Positions 11,301 through 21,756 of a DNA stretch of 64,000 nucleotides are shown here, piece by piece. A program made the position numbers and the translations under genes. Under the pieces are notes generated by a model. That model saw nothing but the letters and a program-made list of their open reading frames with translations. It searched no databases and was not told the origin of the DNA. The DNA lies in the NCBI RefSeq assembly GCF_947347685.1, contig NC_070633.1, positions 1,798,001 through 1,862,000 of the forward strand. Reading direction: 5' to 3'. Origin of the DNA: Pleuronectes platessa (lineage: Eukaryota > Chordata > Actinopteri > Pleuronectiformes > Pleuronectidae). Each line of letters starts with the position of its first letter. Within the stretch, counting starts at the first letter, position 1.

Positions 11301-13324
11301 CAGGTTCTCTAGCCCATTAGGACTAAATGCAGACTCAAACAGAACCAGCAGCTTTTCCAAACTTCTCTGTTTTAGAAGCTAAAAAACTCAAGTCCTTACG
11401 ACGGGCGTAAAACGTAGCAGATGTTTCAGAATGAAGATACTCGAGGAGATGTACAGTCCTGAATTCGGAAGCAGGCTGCTATTTAGTGGTTCCATTCACA
11501 ACGAAAACATGTCTTAATGTGCTCGAACCGATCTGCTGCAGCTGTGACTCCAGAGAGGGAGAAAACATCGAGACAGATGAGGCTGTGTTGTTACGGCGAC
11601 AGAAACAGATCAACTACGGCAAGAACACATTGGCCTATGACAGATACATCAAGGAAGTTCCAAAGTAAGTTCAAACAAACATACATATACCCTCAATTAA
11701 TCATTTAAAATGTTTTCATTATAAATAGGTTGTTGCTCAGGAAGTAGAAAGTCTTCTACTAACCAGAGGGTTATTGTTCTATGGCTTCTCCATTCAGTGT
11801 GCTGAAGTGTCCACGGGCAAGATACTAGGGCTGCGCGATATTAGAAAAACCTGCAATATGATAACTTTTTTTTATATTGCGATGATGGCTGCAGGCCAAC
11901 ACACACACACACGCACACACTTTTCCCTGAGGTTCTTAGATCATAAATCAGCCAATTTTTTTTATAAATATCAACAGCTCATAGTGATTAATTTAAATCG
12001 GGTCAAACATGATCACTAGAGGTTTCCACAGCAGAAATGGTTTTTTGATTTTACTCAGGAAAGTGTTTTTCAAGAAGTTCCTTAATCATTGGTCCTTGAT
12101 GTTAACCGTTATGAAAGCATATTTTCAACCGCAGTCTGGTAAAGACTAAAAACCTGAATCAGATCAGTATTTGGTATGACATCCCCTTGTCTGTGATTTT
12201 TACATCAGTTCTCTGTGGGGATCAGACACAGTAATGTTTGTGCAGAAAGGATTACTGCAGAATGAATTGGTGGTCTAACTGCTCTTAAAAGATTTGTGTT
12301 CAATAAATGAGTAAAAAACGTGAAGCCCATCTGTTTCCAATGTATCCTCTTTCCTATTTTGATTCCAGACACGTGCGTCAGCCGGGTGTTCACCCAAAGA
12401 CCCCCAATAAATTCAGGAAGTACAGTCGTCGCTCTTGGGATCAGCAGATAAAACTGTGGAAGGTCAAACTGCACGCCTGGGACCCCCCAACAGTGGACTG
12501 CCAAGATAAAGTCCTCAATAACATGTAGGAAAATTAGGACTCCAGCTAACAATTATTTACTTACCAACAATGAGTTGTTTAATCCGACCAACAGTCCAAA
12601 ACTCAAAGATATTCAATGAAATGTTATTTTATATATGCCAGAAGGTAGTACACCCTGCCTTTTTATGAGGGTGTTTCATATTTTTCAGTATAATTGATTC
12701 AGAGCGAGTGGCATACAAAACAATTCTCTCTCATGGGAGAGAACTGAGTTGCACCCTAAAGCTAAAGCCAGATACAACTCATTTTAAGCCCATGAAGACC
12801 ATATTATGGACATATTGTCTCAATCAGCTTATGGTTTATTTTTCTTGACATCTATTTTTCTAGTGAGGAGCTGGGCCTTGATGACATCATGGACATTGAG
12901 CTGGACTTTCCAAACCTTTCTGACTCCCAGAATGTCCCATCCTCTCTGACCTCACACAGCCTTTCACTGGAGGTGAGATTGATTACTTCTGTTCAGTAGA
13001 AGCACACACATGGTAATGTCTTCAATTGTTGAAAGGGAACTCGAGCTCCCTTTATTCGGTGGGTCTCCTCTGAAGTTCTTTTCATCAGAGCTCTCTAAGT
13101 AGTCCGAACATGCAAAAAGTTCAAAATATATGGATATAGTTTTCAGTAACAAACAATCTGAATCCTGTATCTACTGTATTATGTCAGCAGAGATCCCCAT
13201 TGAAAGCAGGGGATATAACAAGTGTTTCTGTTGTTTGTGTTCTCTTGCTCAGGGTGATGACTGTTTGGGTACCCCAGTTAAAATACAGAAGACAGAAACT
13301 ACGGTGGAGCTTGACACGGTGTAG
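5380..13324 (+). CDS. slbp: slbp: histone RNA stem-loop-binding protein, 8 exons
   Basis: Coding exons: 5380-5438, 10146-10292, 10907-11020, 11118-11189, 11542-11664, 12369-12524, 12864-12972 and 13253-13324. All have AG/GT borders, and the phases join to one 283-codon frame, close to human SLBP (about 270). The RNA-binding domain is near residues 143-212, with RRQKQINYGKNT, YDRYIKEVP, HPKTPNKFRKYSRRSW and LWKV..H.WDPP. TPNK Thr183 is the conserved phosphorylation site that tightens RNA binding. Residues 69-73 are SFTTP, the degradation phosphosite in mammals; residues 109-113 are RRKIL, where mammals have the cyclin-docking KRKL. SLBP binds the 3' stem-loop of replication-dependent histone mRNAs for processing and translation. 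The C-terminus has GTPVKI but ends VELDTV, unlike the acidic tail of mammalian SLBP, so the slbp2 paralogue is not excluded. Intron 1 (4.7 kb) carries a hAT transposon. Confidence 0.87.
5439..7212. other. slbp intron 1, proximal part
   Basis: No exon is seen. At 6,162-6,183 is a short (TA) palindrome. From about 6,760 to 7,080 is a dispersed repeat whose 'gtgcttctacacgttaatttgggtatctggcatgtcta' core and 'tcacaatgaaatgg' segment recur at 59,855-60,040. The open frames at 5,457-5,969 on both strands have no recognised motif. Confidence 0.5.
6755..7100 (+). repeat. Dispersed repeat, copy 1 (gacatattat family)
   Basis: It begins 'aaaggagacatattatcac' and shares several blocks in order with 59,825-60,140. 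The second copy ends with the inverted form 'cataatatgtcccctttaa', so the family probably has short terminal inverted repeats. Its superfamily was not identified. Confidence 0.5.
7328..7647. repeat. 160-bp tandem duplication inside the hAT element
   Basis: 7,328-7,487 and 7,488-7,647 are near-identical direct copies, starting ttctgtttgtacacgtgtg and ending gcatggagtcc, with only a few small differences. The second copy contains the stop codon and last codons of the transposase, so the first copy is an extra 3' end of the gene. Confidence 0.85.
7617..9464 (-). CDS. hAT transposase, BED zinc finger, 615 aa (ZBED/GTF2IRD2-like)
   Basis: This single uninterrupted frame would cut and paste the element by recognising its ends. 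It starts MENQGGQVKKKQK, lysine-rich and nuclear-type. A BED zinc finger is visible with C36, C39, H54 and H59. The RNase-H-like core shows CDESVDAADTSQ near residue 190, TTDGAPAMTGRHSGF near 255 and a TEVRWLSRGK block near 340. The C-terminal hAT dimerisation region has LFGSTYLCEAAFSDMN and KFRTRLTDEHL. Length and order fit the animal hAT group that gave rise to host genes such as GTF2IRD2 and ZBED relatives (family knowledge). It lies antisense in slbp intron 1 and ends inside a 160-bp duplication. Activity is not shown by sequence alone. Confidence 0.88.
   Translation of the reverse strand: MENQGGQVKKKQKTYNFHLEWECEFFFTSVKDKCVCLICGSSVSVGKRGNVERHHTQVHGNFARDFPAGSTLRTEKVNQLKANLKKQQCLFIGLTKKANAATEASFKVAHILTKHKKPYTDGGMVKEAMTALADTLFKDHKSKTEIMSAIADVQLGANTVARRVSALSADAVGQLERDMIKCKWFSIQCDESVDAADTSQMAVFVRMVFEDSSTREEFLTLLPLKTTTRGVDIYNVVKKYFVENNVPIEKLVSITTDGAPAMTGRHSGFIALCKADPDFPKIVNYHCIIHQQAICAKVMRFDHVMTPVIKIINSIRAKAKQHRSFKLLLQELSAEHSDLLLHTEVRWLSRGKILHRFCSLLNEIKAFMESREEDTTLLSDAEWLLDLAFLTDMTEKLNQLNTQLQGKDRTISDMISAVKAFKAKLSFYLQQLKNKRLQHFPTVVKMLDSHAGADFVLDVNKYCDLMSKLGQEFEDRFNDFDKLEPCVAFIANPFMEVDITEISEKMAELFTVNPVEMEMEVINLQNHVQLKSQQHSQHFWSLVDPENYKNIHQAALKMSALFGSTYLCEAAFSDMNVIQSKFRTRLTDEHLNDCIRVNLSAYTSLVDSMQCQSSH
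9784..10145. other. slbp intron 1, distal part
   Basis: This is a GC-richer stretch directly after the hAT target duplication, then ordinary intron sequence up to the acceptor at 10,144-10,145. A 45-codon frame at 9,782 has no donor in the phase needed by exon 2, so it is not called as an exon. Confidence 0.45.
10570..10640 (+). repeat. LINE/SINE 3' tail fragment
   Basis: 'gtaaagaactttgagctgca...tgtatgaaaggtgctatacaaataaa' is a tail type shared by many fish non-LTR elements. No attached coding part is seen. It lies in slbp intron 2. Confidence 0.5.
11826..11960 (+). mobile_element. hAT terminal fragment (TAGGGCTGC family)
   Basis: 'tagggctgcgcgatatta' matches the left end of the complete element at 21,570-22,201 (tagggctgcacgatatac). 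A short CA-rich tract follows. No right terminus is found, so this is a truncated copy in slbp intron 5. Confidence 0.5.
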
Positions 13325-14012
13325 CTCATCATCCTGCCCATCTCCAAACAAACATGTTGACACATCTCCATTGGTTTAGCTGTTTCCCTGCAACATCTCC
13401 CACTTCATGTTACCCTGAATGATTGTTCCAGGTACCATCACCTGTGGTAATGCCACACACAACATCACAATTCTGTGTATCTCAGGTCGTTGGTATTATT
13501 TGGTTCAGCACTGACATTAGCTTTTTCATTTGTACTAGTGCTTCTTAACTCGTATAGTCTTTCAAAGATAATCTGCTCAGGGAGTCTTTTCTTATGGTTT
13601 CACTTTCCAGTTGCATGTTAAAGCAAGTTTCTGTTAATTTCAATGGATTAGGGTTTGTTCTTTACAAAAAACACTTGTAGCTCCGATCTGTGGTTCTGCA
13701 GACATCCCGGTTTGTCGGTGCGAATCTTAAAACACGCACTGCATGTACCTGGTAAATATGAGGCAAGAATACATAGAAATGAGCTGAACTCTGAAGGTTC
13801 TCTAAATATTCAAAAGAAAATGGGTAAACCAAAATTAAAGTATTTTCCTTTTATCGATTGATATTTTCAAGATTATTTTTCTTGTAGAATTTTAACTGGT
13901 GCATTACTGCAGTGAAACTGGGCTTTGATTTGTTTTTACATTGGGTTCTTCTTTTTTAATACAAATGTTACTATGTTCTGTATTGCTTTTTTCTTCAATG
14001 TGAAATCTTTCC

Positions 14013-14018
14013 AATAAA
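14013..14018 (+). terminator. slbp polyadenylation signal AATAAA
   Basis: AATAAA lies 689 bp after the slbp stop codon and is the first canonical signal in a stretch without other features. The 3' UTR would end about 15-25 bp further on. Confidence 0.55.
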
Positions 14019-14039
14019 AAGAAAAAGAGAACTGAATTG

Positions 14040-15670
14040 TCTTGTCTTTTAGGAGCAAAACTTTGATGGTAGTTACTTGTTACTTTAAAAGCAAAGCCAC
14101 AGATGGATTCAAGCTGGTACTTTAAGGTATATTAAAGTTAATGAATGCTGTGTGTAACGTAAATATAGCATGTATGCTGTCCATGAGTATTTGGACTATT
14201 CCGCATATTTTGTTGCTCAGGCTCTGAGCTCCTGCACTCCCAATTTAAACCACATTCAGCTGGAATTTGAGGAGGATTAAATCGTAGCAAGTACTGTGGG
14301 AATGAAGCCTTGTTAGAGAGATTTTCACAAACTTACTTGTATTGTGAACGTTTTGACCTACAAGGTCTTCGTTTGGCAAACGTGAACAACAACACATGCA
14401 CTGAGCATTTTTTCCAGACTTTCTCTACCTGGGCCCCCTTGTCTGAGAAGTTGATACAAAAAGAAAAAAATGTCAGGATGAAAATGATGATTCAAACACA
14501 GAATACACCGACATAGTCGAGACAGTTTGCGGTGATAACAGCTGATAGAGGTGTCGATGTGATGTAAACAATATCATGTGATCTCTGCAGCAATGTTTTT
14601 ATTTGTAAATATAGTGTATATAAATAAAATGTCATTGCTACTATTGATTATTTTACATATTACATTTGTTTTTACTTAAATGTATATTTCACTTTAATTA
14701 GTCACGGGTTTTCCTTGCAGGGGGATTGATAGTAAAATGGTATATATGAAGATTTTAAATACATATATTTATTGACATCACTTCCTCTTTCTGTCTGCAT
14801 TGTATTTGACTAAATTTAGCCATAATAGCTGTGTGTGGAATGTAATCTGCAGCATTTACATTTAAGGGAAGACATCCATCGACTGATGTCTGATCTTCAG
14901 GAGAAGGATCGGCTGATGCAATATGATCCAGCCTTTCACATTATAGTTATAACATTGAAATAAACATATACTACATGGATGCCTCCTCATGCTTGTGTTC
15001 TTCGTTAGTGCCTGCTTACTATGACAACAAACAGTGTGCCTTGAACAGATAACTGTAAATACTGGTAGACTTCAGTATGATGGTTCCCGTTGGTGTGGAA
15101 ACAAACAAATCAATTTATTTAATTTGTACTGATGAATATGGAGTTTACAATTTTTTCCAGACATTTGGGACATTTATGTAGCATTCCTGGTAGAATTAAT
15201 CTTTTGCACAGAATCACATCTACAGCGATGTGTGAGGTGAAAATCGCCTCTGGACGGCGCAGCTTGAGTACCACAGTTCTAGAGGGTTTGGCTTGTGGGG
15301 TTTAACGTGAGGGGCCACAGTCTCACACCACAGATGGATGCAGTGGCTCCGGGCAACACTATCATCATCGCTCCCACACTAGCCTGAAATTGACAACACT
15401 GCCAAACGATCCAGAGGTCTGCATGGAAATTGGACGATTGACTCCAGTCCATAGCTACACTCTTTTAGGAGGGAGTCCCTTCACCTCCTTCAACCTTCAG
15501 GCACTACTTCATTGCCTTGATGGATAAGGGTCCGTTCCGTCCTGGCATGTACAGCATGTTTTGATGCATAGCCTACTCTATGCCAAAGAAAGGAGGGAGA
15601 TATTTTTTTAAACTACAAATTTAGATCAGAAGATATAAGTTTTAAGGGCATAGACTGCAGTGATGTGTCT
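14040..15670. other. Intergenic DNA between slbp and immt
   Basis: No exon is supported and no named repeat is recognised. A second AATAAA at 14,624 could be an alternative slbp 3' end. Confidence 0.5.
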
Positions 15671-15678
15671 ATACCAAT

Positions 15679-15739
15679 GGGAGGCAGCAATGCAGTAAAT
15701 AGTGCCTAGTCTGCCGTAAAGAAGAAGAAGACGAAGAAG
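15679..15739 (+). promoter_or_regulatory. Promoter-proximal palindromic element with purine tail (immt)
   Basis: GGCAGC (15,683-15,688), a 21-nt spacer starting AATGC, and TCTGCC (15,710-15,715) form an inverted repeat with one mismatched pair. GTAAA and a long GAAGAAGAAG tract to 15,739 follow. A CCAAT box (15,674-15,678) sits just upstream. The immt ATG is 88 bp after the purine tract. The architecture matches the elements before tmem129 and slbp. Confidence 0.6.
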
Positions 15740-15826
15740 AGTAGTAAGCGAACGAAGCGTGAAACAGAGGAGACAAGCTGTGCAGGCTCAGTCGATACGA
15801 TTTTGTGATTTAAAACACTGAGGACC

Positions 15827-18800
15827 ATGCTGAGGGCTTGTCTGAGAGGAGCTAATTCCACAGCTTGGGTAAGACCCGCAGCCCAACTCTCCGGAACCAC
15901 AGTGAGCACCATGTTGGCATTAGCGTGTTGTCATTCAGTGACCCACAGCCTTCTTCAAGGTTCCAAGGTGGCTCACAGTGACAAGGCCTGGACACACCGA
16001 ACCCAGCTAACGTTAGACTAACATTAGATTAACGTTGGCCCGTATAAATAGCGTGACTCGATACTGACGTTGTCATGAGGAGATATCACATTGCCAGAGC
16101 TAGCTGTTAGCTTCCAGTGACAGATGGCTAAGCGAACGGGTTGAGCTAAGTGTTTTGGGTGGGTGGAAGTGGGGTGTCTTTCACGTCTTTGAACTTATTT
16201 GTAATTTTGTTTATTTGTATATTTATTATGAACTTATTTGTAATGTCAGCATGTGTCAGTAAAAGAACAGACTACTATAATACCGATATGTTCAAGTCCC
16301 TCTCTATCTGGCACTCCACTTCATAAAGCGCCAAAACATGTCGGCCTCATGTGAGGAACAAAGTCTAGGGTGACATTTCGTACAAAGTTAGCATAATTGC
16401 TGGGCTATTCTGTGTCTGAATGGGTCAGGTTTTTGCAGCGCCGCCCCAGATTTTGTTCAGTCTTTCCTGCGAAAATCACCTGACATCCATTTGTGCTGAT
16501 TATTTGCGCTCTACACTTGTTCCCTTCAAAATGGTTTATTTGACATTATGGAAAACGAACCTGAATTTACAAATCAGTCAACTGTACTAAATCATCTGAA
16601 ACACAGAGGCAATTTATGGCAGTAAACAGTTTGCTATGTAGTTACTTTTATTTGTATTTGTAAATTGTCTTCTCACATACAGATACAGATTTGTCTTTTT
16701 ATCAGAATGTATCAAGAAAAGTGGATCAACTTTTAGATTTTTCTCTCTGCATGACTCTCTCCCTGTACCTCTTTTTCCCCATGTTAAGAAGAGCTGTGGG
16801 AGAACCCCTCTAAACAATCTGCAGCACTGCCGGCATTACACAGCAGGAGACACCAGGTAACTAACACACATACACCTGACACACACGTACATCACGTTCT
16901 ATCCCTTTGATAATGTGAGAAATGGTCACATAATAATCATGTCTATATATTTGTTCTCCTCTTCCGTACAAGTGGTACTGCTAAGGTGGTTGCTGCTGGT
17001 TTGGTGACTTTAGGTGGTGGCATTGGAGGAACGATACTTTACGCCAAATGGGACCACAAGTTCAGGGCAGCCATAGAGAACAATGTTCCGTACTCTGACT
17101 GGCTGTTGGGTCTGGCTTTGGGACCTATAGCACAGGATGGCAGTCTCCCAGTCAAGAAACAGGTCAGGATTTATGCAGTCTTGTGTCTCTTCCTCATTTG
17201 ATCAGTAAAATCAATTTCTTATCAGGGCTGCATATCAGAGCTCAATACAGTTCCCCTGAAGTAGTTCAATCTTATTCGTCAAATCACATCACATCATGTA
17301 AGTTATAGTTCTAGGTAAAGAGCTTCCCATAATTTATCCTTGGATCTTACATTTCGTGTGCATTCAGCAAGTGAACAATACTGTTCAACGGTTTGCATAT
17401 TAAATAGTGTGAAGTTGCATTATTTCCTGGTTACATAACTGTTGACCAAGACTCTATTTTTCTGGAAAAATGTAAAATGAATAAAAGATGAATGAGATAA
17501 ACTGAATATTTGTTAGTTTACACTGTCAGGCCGCTGTTAAAATGGCTGCTGTTTCTGCTGTTTAGATGGAGATGGCCCAGACACCCTCTATGATGGAAAA
17601 AGAGGTGAAGACATCCAAAGCCAAGTCAGAGAAGAAGTTGAAGGAGGCAGCACTGAGTCCTGCCAACGGGATGAGTCTCGCACCAACACAGCCGGCACAG
17701 AGCATAGAGGGTAACTTTTCATGAGACAGTTTTTTTAGGCTACTGCTGTTGTCACTCATTTCATTTTCCCACCTGCCTAATGTATGTCAGCATAGTCACA
17801 CTGGCCTGATTTTCAGTGTGGGTGTATGAGGTGTAGGCACCCTCAGACTACATTTAGTGGTAAATCTTTGGCCATATTGTAAAAATTGTTAAATTTGTGG
17901 ACCTTTTTGAGAGTGAGAGGGTTAAAGAACCAGGTTTTCTAAGTTAAGGCCTCAAGGTCTTTGGCAAACCCTAAAGATTGCCCCCGACGGCCAGCAATGT
18001 GAATGGTGTCTGATAGGAAAAACTGCTGTGACGCTGTATAAATAAATGTGTGCGTTTGAATTGGTGAATATTACTTGCACACTAAGATGCTTTGAGAAAA
18101 GGGGCTTCTTGAATTCAGTCTAGGTTTGAGGAGTATGATAATGATGTGACTCATTTGCTACAAACTTGACAGCTCACCAAATCAACTCAGTTTAAAAATC
18201 GATTTTGGCATGTTTGACAACTTAGGAATGTTATATAGAACAGTGTTACTCCTGCAGTAGAGTCCATATACTTCAAAGACAAGCATCAGTTGGGCTGTTC
18301 TGACTAGGGGGAGACCAATTTAAAAAAAAAAAAAAAAAAACGATATACATTTGCAGTAAAAATTAAAGTCTGAGCGTCAAAATTTAGAATAACACAAACT
18401 CCAACAAAAAACTTTATTGAAATGCCTTTGAGCATATATTTAATGAAAACAGATCTTTTGAATATTATCTGAAAATATAAAGTGTAGGGAGCTCCCAGTA
18501 GCTGAAGATAGAAGTAAATAAAATAAATAAGTAGTCAAACTTTGTATTGGAATAAGAGTTTGATCATTATTCCCAATTCAGCAGTACTAGATTGTGGTGC
18601 AGAAGGCAGAGCTGCTACCAACGACAATTCAGCCGCGGAAGCAGAAGACTTGCTGATTTTGTACTGTGCACTGTTCAGAGTAGAATATACTGTGAAAACT
18701 ATCTTTCACCACAGTTTCAATAGTAATCCGTCAAATATTTTCAAGACATAAATATTTGCAGCACTTCTTGCTGCCTACCCATTTACCCAATAAAATCACT

Positions 18801-21706
18801 CCAGTGTTTCTGAAAAAAACTATAAATGACCTAGACAGACACACTATTCTGCATCAGACCCAAAGGAGTGCATTTTAAAATAAAGGGTTATTGGCAATAA
18901 GATATATTTTTTTTTTAGATAATCTAAAAAAAGGCAAAATAATGGCCCTCATAATGGGCCAAGCCGATAGTCGATCGAATACTAGTTCTGAAACCTTAGT
19001 GAAGCTACTTTCATACATGCACTTAACTCCGGATAATCTCATGAAATCATCCGGAGGGGCTGTATGTGAGAAAGCGTTGTCATGCTCGTTGAAGACACTG
19101 ATAAAGAAGTCAAGAGAGCGTTTGGTTATGAGCTTTAAGCTAAAACTGAGATTGCCGCTGTGGAATTATTACATTAAGTCCTTCCTCTGCATGTTGCAAC
19201 AGGCCCTGCTTGAGCGTGCTAGATACGTGCCTGACCACAAAATATTCTGCTACATTTGACACCAAAGGCAATCCACGGAGAAAGTCTGGACCCAATATTG
19301 AGGACCTTCTGCGAATTTCATTCCTGAAAACGGAGCATTATGTGGCCGGCTGTGGCATGCTGAAGTGTCCAAGATTCTGTACCCCAAATTGCCCCTTCTC
19401 ATAGAGAAAGTACTGCACATTTTCAAGTTTCAGTTTCAAGATGCCGAATGGCCTTTCATAGAAACAAGTGCTGACCATAGGTGCACTGTATGAATGTGTG
19501 TGTGTATGGCAAACTGTACTGTAAAGCACTTTGAGTGGTTATCAAGACTAGAAAAGTGCTATATAAATACAGTTCATTACCATTCTCCAGAGTTCTCTGA
19601 GAGAGCAAGAGAGAGCAGTGTGACACTGCAGAAATATATCAGCTGAGTAGGAAGTGCTTCATATGTTGACCAGGATACATTTGTATTCACACAGTGGCCC
19701 CAGACAACATACAAATGGGGTTTCAGTGATTGGATCTCTGTATGCTTTTGGATACGTGCATACTTGTGATTGGAACACCAGGGACAGATGTTGATGCCAA
19801 GTCTGTACCATCTAAGCCATGATGTGTGATCCTTGTTATTGTATATAAGTGATTTGATTTTAGCCTAGTAATAATCTCAGTGTTTTATTGGAACTCTTGT
19901 CTTTTGTGCCAACAGAGGTGTCACATGGCATGCTATAGAAAGATATGCTGCTGTGTTGTTTCACTAGACCTTGTAAATGTAACAGTTTAAGGCAGGGGTG
20001 CCCAATACGTCGATCGCAATCTACCGGTCGATCGCAAAGGTAGTGTGGGTAGATCACATCATACATGCACGATTGGAAAAGAGGCAGTCACATGGACCCT
20101 CCGGCGCTCTCAGAGCTAATTTTGACTTACCCGCCCTTAGAGCCACACTTGCAGACATTCAATCTCCAGCTAAGTACCCCCTCAGTTTTTTTTACCACCG
20201 CCGCCACGCCCCCCTCGCCCTGGAGGTGTTGCGACCATCGACCTCAGCAGCGATGTGTCGCTAAGGGCGGGGGGGGGGGGGGCGTGGCGGATACCCACAT
20301 GAAATAAAAAAACAGTCGATCATGTTGAGCTGGTCATTTCAAAAGTAGCTCACATGCCTATATAGTGTGGGCACCCCTGGTTTATGGCATCTTACTTGGT
20401 GAATATAGCATTTTAAAATTAATGTTCTGAAATTCCATTATTATTTAGGGAGGATTTCCCCTACATACATTTAGCTGAAGTGCCCTGTCCCCCCCCCCCC
20501 CCCCCCCCTTGCCCTTTTGTTTATTCACTCTGATACTCTCTAAATCCACAGATATTTTACAACATTACATCACATTACCAGTCAAACCCTGGTTACAGCC
20601 CTTTATGACTTCCTTTTCATTGTGGCTTAGATTAAGTTTCCAGCTCTCAGGGCATAACCTGTAATGAAGTGATATCTCTGGACTTGAAGCTGTTATTACA
20701 GAAAATAGATAGTGGTTTGATTTTCCTTCATGATGAAACCAGTTAATAGTCTTTGATTCTGGGTACATAACTTTTGTTCTTCTCAACTTAAATGGATTTT
20801 TTTTATTTTAATCTTCTACCTTTTGGAATTTAACAACTGAGCTCAACCGCAATGTTGTTGTTTTTTTATCTTTTAAATTGTACTCAAGAGCTTGTGCATC
20901 ATCATCTCATATCTTTCAGCTAAATACGTTTAATGAGTGTTGTGACACAGGATCATGTACATGCAACCAACTGCCTGTGTGGTATTTGTGTCTCATCCAG
21001 AGGCTTCTGCAGAGGCAACTCATATCATCTCGGCCATCAGTGAGGTCCCATCAATCCCTGCTCCATGTGACACAGAGGTACCAGCAGTAAAAGGTAACAC
21101 CTCTTCACCACTAAAAAGTACTGGAGTACTTTGATACCTAGCACACTCACTCTAACTCCTTTTCAATGCATCTATATTTCTGTTTATTTCCAAGTTCTGT
21201 TCTTTAACACTGTTGATGGTAAGTATGTTTAATTACTTTTGCTCTTGATAGAATATTTTATAATAATTGTATGGTTTATTGCTGTTATTATCTGATATAA
21301 GGTGACCTTGAATTTCATGAAAGTTGCCATTAAATATGATCAAAAGCAGAATTTCACCGAATGGATATCTAAACAAATAGAAGTATTGGTATCAGTTGGC
21401 TGTTAATCAACACTGACTTACTGGCGTCTCAGTGAAAGCAGATCATTGGGGCTTTAGATATTACCTCCAAGAATGTTTGATCATAGACCCATGATCCCCA
21501 TTAAATGGCCTTCCAGTTCTTGGAACCAGCATCTGCAGTTTTCTCAGTGATTAAATTCTGTGTGTGTATTAGGGCTGCACGATATACCGAAAATCAGTCT
21601 CGCTGTCCCTCTGTCTCCCTCTCTGTCTCTCTCTCTGCTGACATGTCTGACTTGCTACAGTTTAAAAGTTTATTTTCTCTCTCTGTCTCTTCTACACACA
21701 CACACA

Positions 21707-21756
<50 letters not shown>

